Part shown: piece after piece, positions 45,089-56,514 of the stretch
Numbering within the stretch: position 1 is the first letter of the stretch
How the letters are laid out: each line of letters starts with the position of its first letter
Assembly: GCA_963169105.1 (NCBI GenBank)
Contig: OY720638.1
Span: forward strand, 9,162,749-9,226,748
DNA: 64,000 nt
DNA from: Ceriagrion tenellum
Lineage: Eukaryota; Arthropoda; Insecta; Odonata; Coenagrionidae
Direction: 5' to 3'
Made by a program: the position numbers and the translations under genes
The notes under the pieces: model-generated
Databases searched by the model: none
Seen by the model: only the letters and a program-made list of their open reading frames with translations
What the model was told of the DNA's origin: nothing

Positions 45089-46358
45089 AGGCATTGGGAA
45101 TAGATGGAGTTTATTTATCGAAGAGCTCTACCAAGGGCCGACGGACAGTGGTCCCAAATCGAAAAAAGCTGGCCGAAAGTCATTTTTTCAACTTTTTTCG
45201 GGGAAGTTCGGAAAGTATTATTCGTATTCTATACTATATGATCTACAATATAGGCTACTACAATGGTCATTGCTCTAAAGAGTATAGTGTATAGAGTATG
45301 TAGCAAAAAAATCTTGTATTCGTTAGTGAATTTGGTTTAAGATCGATTTGAGTTGAGCGGTGTAGTACGCTACCGCGGCCGGGCCAGCTCGTAGAATATA
45401 CCCAGGAAATATTATGGCTATGTTCCCGTGATGTTGTTGGCGTTGCTTCGTTTTTCATAAATAACCCTTTCGTGACAGATTATTCTCTCGTTGCGTGCAA
45501 TAGAGATTCTCCTGTTACACCAGCATATATCAATCTGACTCGATTAAAATACCCTCAGTGCGGCTCGATATCCGTCAGAAATAATCTTTAGAACAGCAAC
45601 GGTGGCGAATATAGTGGAAATTTTATGCTGTGAATATATATTTTTCAAGCATTCCTGGATCGCTAAGTTCCATAAATTGCCAGACTACCCTTTCGTCGGC
45701 ATACATCAGGAAAGCGGACACCTCAAAGGCCTCTCATAACAATCTAGTTCACTAATACCCTAGTAGCCGCCGCGCGGCCCAAAAGGAAAATTGCTGCCGA
45801 GAAGGGTAGCGTCATGCCGCAGTTTATTGCCCTTCAACGAGAAAGCCCAACCACGTGCCTGTTCCAATATTTAAGGAATGAATTGCGCTCTGACCACCGG
45901 GAGTGAATCTTGTCACTGCAGGAGTGCAACATTTCTTGGAGAAGTAATAAGGGGGAGTAATGCTCTCCTCGACGCAAACTTTGTCACATTTAGGTTCTTT
46001 TAGGTATCGTTTGTGTTAAATCTGCTCGCCAGAATTCAGTTTTGCTTAGTTCCTCGCATGGAGAACTCGTGTGTGTGTGAGCTTTGTGTGCTGTCTGTTT
46101 CTTTAAGTTTAATCCCAGAGGAAAGTGCGCACAATCTACGCAGTGCATAGCAAACAACATACTACAGGATACAAGAGTCAACCTCAGTGTATACCAGTGC
46201 TGTGAGTGACCTAATTTAAGTGCTGTTCCGTGAGTTTGTAACCTTTGCTGATAATCTGAAACTCTTAATTTGATTTTCTAATCAACTGTTAGCCGGAAAG
46301 GGAGCGCTGGGGGTCCAAATCAAGACCGACTTGTTCTCCCATAATTTGGGGGTCCAAA
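45089..46358. other. No gene seen; may include 5' region of the R2-like element
   Basis: No recognisable coding sequence. The last few hundred bases probably form the 5' untranslated region of the R2-like element, whose 5' boundary I could not find. I looked for the other half of the presumed target (reverse complement of 80-100) and did not see it clearly. Confidence 0.4.
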
Positions 46359-49300
46359 ATGAAACACCTTTTCTCCTTCCAGGACACTAAGTCAGGAATG
46401 ATGGAAACTCAAAATGGAGGGTCCACTGACCCTTCAGAACCAATGCCTGATGCATCAGGTGCTGATGCTACAGCCGGCTCCTTACCACAAGTCCCTTGTG
46501 ACTTCCCGGCATATGAGAAAAGTTTGAAGAACTTTAGGCGTCCACAAGAGGCGAGTCCAACCTGACTACACGGATGGACTGAATATCGAAGGTATAAACA
46601 TAGCGGAAAAAACATGATGGACGGCAGAAGAAAAAGCCCTCCTGGCAAAGAGGGAGGCATAAATCCTTAATGAGAGCAATGAATCGGGCCTGCCTGTTAT
46701 GCATAAGATCAACCGAATGCTGGAAGAGTCCTTTCCTAGCCGCACGTGTAAAGCTATCAAAGGAATTAGGAGGAGGAACAGTCATAAATCGAGATTTCTG
46801 GACTATCTTGCCAATTTAGAACAAAGATGGAATGATAAGTTGGAAGGAGTGGAGCGGAAGGAAGATGACATGACTTCCGGAATTAACAATCAAAATCTGC
46901 ACGGCATCAGAGCATATATCAAGGACTTGGGAAACCTGCGTACAGAAAAGTTTAATGCAGATCGACTTGATAAAATTTGCAACAAAATTATGACTATCGA
47001 TTCAAATGAATTACTGCTTGAACTATCATGATATCTACGAAGCATTTTTGACTCTCCTAAGACCGGTCCAAGAAAGAAAGACAACGAGAAAACCAGAACC
47101 CCAGCGACAAGTCGGCAGAGAAGACGCCAACTGTATGCAAAGGTCCAGAATCTATGGCGGAAAGACCGCAACAAATGCTGGAAGATGATTGAGAATGACC
47201 AAATTTCCGGCTGTGGTGCAATTCCGAAGGAAACACTACTTCCGTATTGGAAGCATTTAATAAGTAACGAAAAGAATGTGTCCCCAACCCTGGAAAATGA
47301 AGAGGGCTCAGATGCTGAAATTTGGGCTCCAATAACTATGAAGGAGGTCAAATCTTCGTACGTGGGAATCAACACGGCAGTAGGTCCAGACGGAGTAGCC
47401 TCAAGAATTGTGAAATCTATGCCTGACGAAATCCTTATTCGGATCTTCAATATTTCACTGATATGTGGTAAACTCCCTGAGATGCTCCTCAAATCCCGCA
47501 CGATTATGATACCGAAGAAAAAGGATCCAAATGACCCTGGGGACTATAGGCCAGTTACGATTTCCTCCGTACTTGTGAGAATGTACCATAAAATTTGAGC
47601 AAACAGACTGAAGGTGATCCCAATGGATGCCAGGCAAAGGGCATTTAGGGAGATGGATGGCTGCGCTGAGAATACCTCTCTGCTAGACCTGGTTCTCCGC
47701 TACCCAAAAGGGAAGAATCAACCTGTTTTCCTGGTTTCCCTAGTCATCGGAAAGGCGTTCGACTCTGTAGCACACTCGGCCTTAATGGAAGTATTAAGAG
47801 CAAGAAGGCTACCCAGTAATTTCGTCAATTATGTTGAATACATCTATAAAAACAGCAACATCAGAATTGAACTCGATGACTGGAGATCTGAATATTTCAC
47901 TCCAAAATTTGGAGTTAAACAAGATGATCCTCTCTCCCCGACCATGTGAAATCTGGTCATCGATGCAATGATTAAGAATTTACCGAATGAAATCGGTGTT
48001 AAACTGGTAAATTAAACTTTTAACATTTTAACATTTTAGTCTTCGCTGATGACCTTGTTCTCTTTGCATCCTCCAAAGTGGGGTTGAAAACTTTATTAGA
48101 CAGTGCTCTCACTTTCCTAGGAAATTGCGGCCTCAAATTAAATCCTAACAAGTGTCATACCATTGCATTGAGAACAATTCCTAACCAGAAGAAATCAGCA
48201 ATTGATAATTCATGCCATTTTCATGCTAACGGCACAAGGATCTCGGCGCTAAAACGTACGGATGAATGGAAATATTTGGGAATTCCATTCACAGCCGAGG
48301 GTAGGATTACGATTAACCCAAAAGACACCCTCCAGGCCAAGCTAGACAAAGCGTCAACCGCCCCCCTCAAACCAAAGCAAAGGCATTGGATCCTGCGGAA
48401 TTTAATTCTACCATCGCTAACGTACCAACTTACACCTGGTAAGGTTCATTTGGGAGTTCTTAAAGGCCTGGACAGACAGGTTCTTGAAACTGCCCGAAAA
48501 TGGATTCATCTCCTCCACGACACTATAAACGCATTATTTCATGCAGGTGTGAAAGATGGCGGCTTGGGGCTTTCATCTTTGAGATGGTCGATACCTTTGA
48601 TGAGGATGAGCAAAATTCGCAACCTTTTAAAATCCAGTAACATTAAAGGTAAAGTTCCAGACCAATTGTTATAAAAAGAACAAATAGATACTCTCCGACG
48701 GCTGAAAGCTGAAAACGGAGAGGAGATTAAGAACGTATATAGCCTCAAGAAGAGATGGGCTGCTTTACTTCATGCATCATCCGATGGCATGGCGCTGAAG
48801 AAAGCTCGGGCTGTTCCGCAGCAGAGCAGTTTCTGTGGCAGATGGTTGGCGGATGCCACAAAGTTTATTTCGGGCAGTGACTTCATCCATGCCATAAAGC
48901 TGAGGATCAACGCTCTTCCAACGAAGTCGCGAACCACTCGGGGAAGACGACAGGATAGAGAATGTAGATCGGGCTGCTCCACTAGCGAAACTCTCGACCA
49001 CGTGCTTCAAATTTGCCACCGCACGCATAGCTCAAGAGTGGCGCGGCATAATGCCGTAACGAGTTACATCCAGCAAAGCATGGTAAATCGCGGATACACG
49101 GTAGAGAGAGAAAAAGTATATAAGACGGATAAGAGCAACGGAATTCCTGACTTAGTGTCCTGGAAGGAGAAAAGGTGTGTCATTTTGGACCCCCAAGTCA
49201 TGGGAGAACAAGTCGATCTTGATTTGGCTAATAAGCACAGTCTCGAACTATCGAGAAAACGCCTCCCTGATCGAAGCCGTCAGGAGAAAGACGGGAGCTA

Positions 49301-49512
49301 AGGACATCGAAGTACTTGGAATAACCTTGAACTGTCGAGGAGCATGGAGCCGCAAATCAGCCAAGGAGCTGATCCAACATGACATCATCAACAAAGGTGA
49401 CCTGAAGATTCTGTCAGACCAAGTTGTCGTCGGTGGAATTACCATTTGGAAAGAGTTCAACCAGAAGACCTCCGGTTGGAGAAGAAGGAAGAAGAAAGAA
49501 GGAGTCGGGTGA
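46359..49512 (+). pseudogene. R2-like ORF: zinc finger, Myb, RT, CCHC-type motif, PD-D/ExK endonuclease
   Basis: Collinear R2-type domains are visible. A C2H2 finger remnant (46489-46560) reads V-P-C-D-F-P-A-Y, with the second Cys changed, then H-K-R-R-V. A Myb-like segment follows (W-T-A-E-E-K-A-L-L-A, F-P-S-R-T-C-K-A-I-K-G). The RT has G-P-D-G-V-A-S-R, D-Y-R-P-V-T-I-S and K-A-F-D-S-V near 47755. It continues with D-P-L-S-P-T and F-A-D-D-L-V-L-F near 48045. Then come the C-x3-C...H...C knuckle (48965-49030) and the endonuclease motif G-I-P-D-L-V with V-I-L-D-P-Q-V near 49140-49200. Defects are stops near 46605, 46660, 47029, 47596, 47947 and 48672, frameshifts near 46545, 48000 and 49260, and loss of the first motif-A Asp (L-V-I-G-K-A-F-D). 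It is inactive. Confidence 0.85.
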
Positions 49513-49676
49513 CTTCTGACGCACCGTTTCCCAGGTGTAGCCGCCTTCTCAAGGCGTAATCCAGTGGGTGGAGTTTTAATGGGTAACAAACACTTAAGTC
49601 CCACAGTACCTGGGCTGAACCTCTGCCCTAGTGTCTGCATAAAGCATTTCCCCACCCACTGCCAAAAAAAATAGTC
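46359..49676 (+). mobile_element. R2-clade retrotransposon (restriction-like endonuclease type)
   Basis: A nearly full-length but decayed single-ORF element. After the coding region comes a structured-looking 3' untranslated region (49513-49665) ending in AAAAAAAA (about 49664-49671). The 67-bp repeat follows at once. R2-clade elements usually insert at a fixed site in a multicopy gene. R2 itself uses 28S rRNA, but the flank here is not 28S as I know it. Confidence 0.75.
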
Positions 49677-49743
49677 CGAGCGAGATAGTTCCCTGGTCAT
49701 AATGGAGACCATATTCGAATTATACGTTTTAATTTCACCAGCT
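49677..49743 (-). repeat. 67-bp repeat, copy 2, at the R2-like 3' junction
   Basis: Inverse of 13-79 with about 60 of 67 bases identical. It begins within a few bases of the R2-like A-run, so it is either the insertion target or the terminal part of the element. The sharp loss of similarity past 49743 favours a short conserved unit. Confidence 0.75.
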
Positions 49744-50649
49744 AGGACACATCAGTTAAATATTGCATTATTAATGGTGCAATCATATAGTTTCATATTA
49801 CAGAAATGGTAAGTAATTAAATGAAAATATCTAAATAAGTCTTTAACTTGACTCATTGTAGTATAGTATATATTTGAGTAGTAAATATAGTTGAGAAAAC
49901 ATACAAATTACACGCTGTTTATTTTTACGACATGTAAGTGTTAGAAATGCCACATTTTGTAAATAATGTCTCTCTGGAGTGTATACACGTACCTTTTCCC
50001 ATGTAAAAGGGCTGGTATTTTTTGGCAAATATCTCCAAAAGTAATGAGGCAAGGAGTTGAATTTTTGGTATCATTATAAGGGTGAGATATTTCTCCTTAA
50101 AAAGAGACCAAATTCATTGATTTCTAAGTAAAGGGATATTTCGCTCGAACTACCTTAATTGATCGGTGGAAGAGAAAAACCTTACGCACCGTAAATTGCA
50201 TGAAAAATTTATCGAACATAGAGGAGACTATATATCCTTCAAGAAAAAAAAAGTGCTTGATTACTTTTTTAAACTTTTAAATTCAAACGGAGATATGAAT
50301 GCCTAAAATAATCCATAAATTTCCATGAAGAAATCTTTTTTCATCAAATATCTAAATGAGTGGGAGCAAAGTTCGCGACGTAAGTGTTTTCAGGGTGAAG
50401 TTCAACATTTGGCTGCAGCTTAAGAATACATTTCCCTCGAGTGTGTTTAAAAATCTTCCCAGCATTTAAATTTTTAAATTTTTTTAGTTTAAATATCTTC
50501 CGGTGAGTAATTTCCCCGTAAATTATGATAGCATGGAATTTTATTTTATTTTTTTTTATAATAATAATAATTTTATTACAAAATAAAATATGTGTCGTAG
50601 TCTTAATAACATAATTCATAAAACAAAGAATATAATTCTTTGTTGGTTC
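49744..50649. other. No gene seen
   Basis: Very AT-rich, with an (ATA/TAAT)n stretch near 50555-50580 just upstream of the RAG1-like coding remnants. If that gene belongs to a transposon, its left end should lie here, but no inverted repeat was found. Confidence 0.45.
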
Positions 50650-51887
50650 GGCAGAGTATGCTCAAATTGGTCGACCCAAAAAACAATTTGAAGGGTCAAG
50701 TGAAAGGGCTAAGAGGATAAAAACGGAAACTCTTTGAGCTGGAATATCGCCAGCTGAGTTAGCCTTCGCTAAGCCCATGAGCTACCGTAGCAATGGTGAT
50801 GAGTTGGCTGCTAAGTTTTAAAAGAGGTAACAACTACGCCTACTAGAGCGCGACGAGTTTTATCTAAGTGGAGAGCTAAGGAAGTCAAACAAAGCGAAGT
50901 ATCGCCTGAAGAAGTACTTTGCATGATTGTGTCTGGACATTTTACGAAATACCAGTATTTGTTAATTAGGAGGACTTTAAAAATACATGGTGTTTCAATT
51001 TATCCCAGCAATAAGTCTGTGCTAGAAGTTAAAAATGCAGCCTAGCCTAAAAGTATAGTCGTCACGGATGAGAAGTGTTAGGTCAGTCTGCAATCTCTCA
51101 TGACATACACAGTGAAAATAATTATTTCTAGCGTGTCATTACTCAAGGAGAGAGGTGAAGAGCATCAATGCTCTCTTATCTGCAAGTAAGACAGTTCCGG
51201 ACATTCCCAATATAAGCAGAAATGGGAGCAAGGAGAATGGACCAATGGAACTATATTGGAGAGTTTCTTGGTACCTACACTTGGAACTAACAGAAACCGC
51301 TACAAGTGAGAAATGAAAACTACTTACCATATTACAGATTGGCTCCCTTAAATTCGTTTCGGCAAACCTTATGATAATTATTCTCGGTTGCAGAACAAAT
51401 TTTTTGGCCAAATCCTCGACTGTCATTCACTCGTTACCGCCGTCCAATACGTTTCCAGTGGGTACATGAAACTAAATCTGTTTCCAAAGCAGAAGAAGGA
51501 CATATTAAGGGGCAAATTGATAACCTTTAACCACTAACAACAAGGAAACTCACCCTGAAATTTCACTTGATGCTCACGGTGATTGACGGAACGGCAAGTG
51601 GTTACATGAAGATTGAATTTTTTTTCTGTAATTAGCATTTTTCCACCTGACTATAACTATGTCCTTGAAAACGTCTTACAGGTATGCAGCGCTCTCACAG
51701 AAAACAGTAGTATGAAGTGCTGTATTTGTGGGGCACAAAATTCCAAAATGAACGATTTGAATCTCATGAAAAATGGACCAGTGAATAAGTCAAGATATTC
51801 CTTTGGATTATCCCTTCTCCACTGCTACATACGATGCATTGAATGTCTTTTGCACATATCATACCGCTTGCAAATCAAGAAATGGAA

Positions 51888-51969
51888 GGTAAATAAGTCA
51901 TGTATTTTAATAAAAATTTTTATCGTTTAAGTTTCATGAATGAAAGATATTTTATTGACTTCTTTTTAG
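51888..51969 (+). other. Intron of the RAG1-like gene
   Basis: The exon ends I-K-K-W-K and is followed by GTAAATAAG. The acceptor is TTCTTTTTAG at 51960-51969. The conserved frame resumes after it, allowing for a frameshift, with R-M-G-L-N-V-D. The 82-bp AT-rich segment has no counterpart in the conserved protein. Confidence 0.6.
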
Positions 51970-52409
51970 GTTAGATTTAGCGAAGGGAGCAAAAAGGCGA
52001 TGGCAAGAAAGAAGCACAGAGCTTACTTAGAACGAGAATGGGGCTCAACGTAGACTTTCGTAAACAGGGCTACGAGACGATCAATGATGGGGATACTGTA
52101 AGACGTATTTTGCTGATGCAATGCTGTCTGCTGAAATCACTGTTAAGTGTTCCATTTTGATAATATAGAAGTTTCATCTTTATGTCTGTCACGTACATTA
52201 TGAGGTAAAGCCCTGTACTTAAAGCTAAAAACTGTTTTAAAATCGCCAGGAAATGTAACCACAAAATTTTGCGCTTATTTTACCAGAATGTATTCCAACT
52301 GATGTCAGTTTCTTTTCAATCAACGAGAATATTATTCATCGGTTTGCTGTGATTTTGAAAGCATTGGCTAGTGGTTGCGAGATCAATGAAGCTCCATTCA
52401 GAGAATATT

Positions 52410-52675
52410 AAGAAATTAAATGAATTCACTTTGTAAAATTCCACAGGTATTTATTACACCGACCTAGGTTTCGGCTTATTTTAAGTCATTATCAAGGTCT
52501 TTAAAAATAGGTCGATATTTCAATCGAAATATGTCGATACTTAAAATGAGTCGACGCTTAAAATAAGTCGAAATCTAGGTCGGTGTAATTAATACCTGTG
52601 GAATTTTACAAAGTGAATTCATTTAGTATCTTAACTATGTTGTTCCACCAAGTTAAGCCGGATAATTTATTATAT
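52410..52675 (-). mobile_element. Penelope-type foldback insertion with 14-bp TSD
   Basis: ATTCAGAGAATATT occurs at 52396-52409 and 52676-52689. Reading straight across one copy restores an uninterrupted frame (P-F-R-E-Y-C-F-S-A-A-D-L-Y), so the 266 bp between are an insertion into an exon. The insert has two inverted arms of about 70 bases (TAAATGAATTCACTTTGTAA and its inverse). Each arm holds a degenerate hammerhead 3' half, GAAACCTAGGTCGGTG or GAAATCTAGGTCGGTG. That pattern and the variable-length duplication match Penelope-element ends. Confidence 0.7.
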
Positions 52676-53081
52676 ATTCAGAGAATATTGTTTTTCTGCG
52701 GCAGATTTGTATGTCGAGCTATATGCATGGTATCACATGCCACCCGTTGCACACAAGCTGCTAATTCACGGTGCAGCCGTTGCTATGGAAGCCGTCCTTC
52801 CCATCGGTCTGCTATCAGAAGAGGCTATGGAAGCCAGACCCAAAGATATCCGAAGATTCCGGGAGCACCACATAAGAAAATCTTCGAGAATGGCAACGAA
52901 AGAGGATCTCTTCAGAAGACTGCTATTAACGTCCGATCCCTTCATTGCATTCATATTTCATGCATACAGGGAAAAAATGATACCCTTATCTGCAGAGGTA
53001 CGAAGATTTCTCACTGTTGATGAATCGTTGAGCGAAAATGATACTGATGAACTATCAGACGATGATTTTGGGTATATGTAA

Positions 53082-54114
53082 TTGTTTTCTTGAATAATGA
53101 ATAATACAACTATAAAAAACGTATTTATTTTATTAGCACTCTTAATAATAATATTCAGATAAGTTGTTATACTGACAAAATATTTAGTACATAAGTTAGC
53201 GTCTATTATATTCATAATAGTTTCCAATCCTGGTGTCAACATACAAAACGGCTCTGTTGAAGGTCGCAGATTCGAATCCTATCGATGATTTGAAGGCATT
53301 GATCATATGAAGTGCATAATCCTATGCTGGAGAACAAAACCTCAGTTGTAGAGTTTCTTAAATATCCGACAATAATTGACTTTACCGAATTTTTAAAAGT
53401 TTAAACAATTATCTCGTCAAAATACGAACCATCAATAATGCAGTAATATAACTTCAGTTTCGGGTTATGTGGATCTAAAATATATTGGAATAAATATTAA
53501 TAATTTATTTCGAAATTTTAACGTAAATATTTTAAACAAATTAATAAATAAAAACAAAAAATTGGAGGTTCAAAAGAAATAACTTTTATTCGGGCCTAAC
53601 AACGTGTGAAATAATTCTATACTCCATTTCAATTTGTAACATAAAATTATTTAATTAGTTGGCCTTCTAAAAACAATAATATCCCAGATAGAGCAAAAAT
53701 AACTTAAAATTTGGAATTAGCGGGCCAAAAGAAATAGAGATACATGCTTAAATCTAGTAAGTAAATGTATGAGCGGTATTAATGTTGGCCAGCTTTTTTC
53801 GATTTGGGACCACTGTGCGGCGTCAGACAGCCCGGCGTCAAGCAGCCCGGCGCGCGACCTCATTCCCGCACGAGGGTTTTGTATTTGACTATGTATTGCA
53901 AAAAGAATACTCTGTGCCACCGGTGCTCGCAGCGCGAGAGCTCAGTGGTGCCTCAACTGTGGGACATTGCGGTGGTCTCGTCTCGCTCACGTTCAGTTGT
54001 TATACATATGTGAGGTGATTGTGAAATAAAACACGTGCACCATACTCCAAAATAGTCATGTCCGTCGTCACCTCATATAAGATTTATAATTTTTTAAATT
54101 TATTTCCACTGCCC
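53082..54114. other. No gene seen
   Basis: AT-rich flank of the RAG1-like gene up to about 53780, then a GC-richer patch (53800-54015) open in two + frames with no recognisable product. Confidence 0.45.
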
Positions 54115-54250
54115 CAAAAACAGCACAGTTGGCCTTTTTCATTGGGTGTTTTAACAGCAGACGAACACAAACACCCATCTCCTGAGTGGCGACATATACA
54201 CCCAAGCGGGACTCGATCCCGCGATTCTCGGTCGGGGAGGCTAGGACTGT
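54115..54250 (-). mobile_element. tRNA-derived SINE
   Basis: On the minus strand the head reads GTGTACAGTCCTAGCC, then B box GGATCGAGTCCC (near 54212-54223), then a body ending in the AAAAACAGCAC region. The head matches the SINE at 15780-16000, so both belong to one family. The + strand frame 54058-54336 across it is not considered coding. Confidence 0.65.
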
Positions 54251-54254
54251 ACAC

Positions 54255-54600
54255 TAGGGTGGATGAAAAACAGTTTTTTTCGCCACCGGTCTGCGGCAAT
54301 TGCTTAAAGTTTGTGGTTGGGGGAGATATTTCCTGAATTCCGTTTGTGATGGATAACATTTTCGCAGTCTTGCCATTAACAGTTTCTCACTCGCTTGTTG
54401 GTTGGATTGTACTCCTCGATCTTTTCTAGACTTCGTCGAGATTTCGTATCAACAAAACGTTCGGGACATTTTATTGCTCCAGTGCAACCGGGTCTTATTC
54501 GACGGAATTTCATTGATTCGATGCCTTCGCGGCTGTTTAGGAGACTATACCGCGACCATGTAAGCCAAAAGAAATACTTTATCCATACTTAAGGCTCAAA
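54255..54600 (+). other. Possible DNA-transposon end, CACTAGGGTGG, with unassigned open frame
   Basis: CACTAGGGTGGATGAAAAAC begins at 54254, directly beside the SINE head. It resembles the ends at 29472 (TAGGGTGGC) and 55608 (TAGGGTGC), but no partner end was found. The sequence behind it (54360-54590) is partly open with Arg-rich content and no known domain. It may be a solo terminus cut by the SINE or a chance resemblance. Confidence 0.3.
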
Positions 54601-55599
54601 AAATAAGGCCGTAAACTGCATTTATTTTATTTTTAATCTAATTAATCGGTTTGTTTCTTAAAAACAGTTTTCCACGAAAATGGCATTTATATGAGATAGA
54701 AAAATACCCTTTTTTCTCGTGTATATCCCAATGCACATACTGTCATTTCAAGTTCAAAACGCAAAAGAGAAACGTTGGGGGAAGGTAAAGTTTTGTCGCT
54801 CATGTCAGGTAAAGGACATATTTTTCTACGAGAGTCCAAAATATGAATAAAATGACCATGGTGTCCGTTCTCGGCGGAATCGCCGCCGTCAATAAACTAC
54901 TCGTAAATAAGGTCGAGGCGGTGGGAAGACGAGAGGAATCCCAGTGATAACTGTTTTAAGCTGATGAGGTGACAAAGGCTGGCTTAATGACGTAAAGGAG
55001 GGGAGAAAAGTCTGATGAAGAGCCCCACGATAACAATGTATCGAAAGAGCACTCCTAGACATGAAAAGGAAGAGGGTTTTAAGAACAGATAGGTTGCATC
55101 CCCTCAGAATTTATCGAGAATTTTGGGGAATACCAGATTGGGAGAAACGTCAGGACTTTTATGTAGGATATACGAGAAAGAATTGCAGCCAGAGGACTAT
55201 GAGAAAACTATTATTTCCTATTTTAAAGAGATTAAGTTAAAAATCACCCGGGGAAATTTTAGTTATTAGAGTATGAATGGTAGAAGTATGCGGAAGGCTG
55301 AAAAATGCTGACGTTTCAGGCAGCGCGTGTACAGTAGAGGGGCGCCTTTGGAATAACGAGGACGCTTATAGTAATACACGCCTAGAATATGGCCAAGGCG
55401 TTTCGGCTTCATCCATAGACTCCGATGAGGTGACCGATGGAGAATGCTGAACCAAATTAATTGAAGCACCGTAATGTACTCGGGGTAAAGCGGAGGGACC
55501 GACACTCTGTGAGGAATATCTTCTTCGCGTGGACTTAAAAGGCCAGGTTAGGTAATGGCGAATCGGTGTGGGCCTCCATAGCACGGGGGTGAGGTAGGG
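54601..55599. other. No gene seen
   Basis: Unassigned DNA with short minus-strand frames (55266-55617) that have no recognisable content. Confidence 0.45.
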
Positions 55600-55607
55600 G
55601 TGATCAC

Positions 55608-55908
55608 TAGGGTGCATCGTTTTTCCACTTTTTTCTATTAGCGAAATGTAATACCCGGCAAAAGTTGCGTACCCGGATGTATATTATTGTAATGATTTTT
55701 TTCAAATCGAATAATATCTTCTGTTAGCGTTTTTGCCTTAAAATTTCGAAAATTCGACGAAAAACGCTAAAATTATCAATAATTGATATTTTGTTTAAGC
55801 GAGCACACTTATTTTGTAATGAGATATAACTTAGGACTGTAATTGACATTTAAACCCTAATACGCCAACTATATCGCCCTTAATTATCGAGCTGATGACC
55901 TTTTATGG
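55608..55908 (+). repeat. Left TIR of the 3.9-kb element
   Basis: About 300 bp, inverse of 59211-59507. Well-preserved landmarks include ATACCCGGxAAAAGTTGCGT, AAATTCGACGAAAAACGCTA, ATATAACTTAGGACTGTAAT and CGCCCTTAATTATCGAGC. Confidence 0.85.
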
Positions 55909-56514
55909 TGCCCCTGAAATCTCGTTTGTGTGGTAAGCAACCCCCGACGCACTTCACGCTACGCCTGCAATAAATGACGCGAAGCAGGCATTTTTTTCAG
56001 TCAACGCCTTGAAAATCATGTCTGGAATTGTCAAGGGCAGTCACAAAGATGGGAAGGACGCTATTTAATGCCATTGCCGACATAATTGACTTTATTTTCG
56101 GGTAAGAAGATGCCACTCACGATGGAAACTAACATTCGGGACATGCCGGTTATATGCCCCTCGAGGGTCAAAGATGCCTCCTCTGCGGCCGGAAAAGGGG
56201 TGAAATCTAGCACGATCAAGCAAATGTGCAACTCCTCGCTCACCTGGCTAGCGACGTTAGCCAAGCGACCCTGAGCCCACCACGTGTAGGTATCTGCACC
56301 TTGGGCTCCTCCGCCTCCCTTCCCAACCAACCAACCAACGATAGTTAGGTGGACCGATGTATCTAATCTGAATCGTCATCGGCCGGAAAAATTGTCAAAA
56401 ATTGAGATTTCGATGGAAATTGAGGCAGAACTTTCCTTGGAACTAAAGTGGATCTGATGATGCCATCCCTGGCATCACTGCCGCATACGCGGGAGGTTGC
56501 TTCGGTGACGAACT

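Larger units (their letters stand above)
50650..53081 (+). pseudogene. RAG1/Transib-like transposase relative, decayed, with introns
   Basis: Collinear remnants of a protein I cannot name. They include G-R-P-K-K-Q-F-E-G-S-S-E-R-A-K-R (50668), F-T-K-Y-Q-Y-L-L-I-R-R (50940), D-S-S-G-H-S-Q-Y-K-Q-K (51190), R-P-I-R-F-Q-W-V-H-E-T (51445) and the zinc pair C-C-I-C-G-A (51717). A GT-AG intron follows (51888-51969), then I-N-D-G-D-T-V-R-R-I-F (52078), a second likely intron (52141-52284) and H-R-F-A-V-I-L-K-A-L (52340). The last block (52697-53081) is fully open: M-P-P-V-A-H-K-L-L-I-H-G, then L-L-S-E-E-A-M-E-A-R-P-K-D-I-R-R-F-R. The C-x2-C, the H-x4-H, and S-E-x(2,3)-E followed by R-R-F-R about 17-30 residues later match the order and spacing in the RAG1 core, where the Glu is catalytic. 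The second Asp cannot be placed. Stops, a one-base deletion near 52108 and a retroposon insertion kill it. CACTA/Chapaev kinship is the alternative. Confidence 0.65.

Noticed and set aside
46359..49676. Insertion of the R2-like element in 28S rRNA
   Set aside because: Neither flank resembles the 28S R2 site or any rRNA I know, and no rRNA gene is present in the window.
52425..52626. Simple DNA-transposon MITE
   Set aside because: The true insertion limits, set by the 14-bp duplication, lie outside the inverted arms and include a non-palindromic tail, which does not fit a TIR-bounded MITE.
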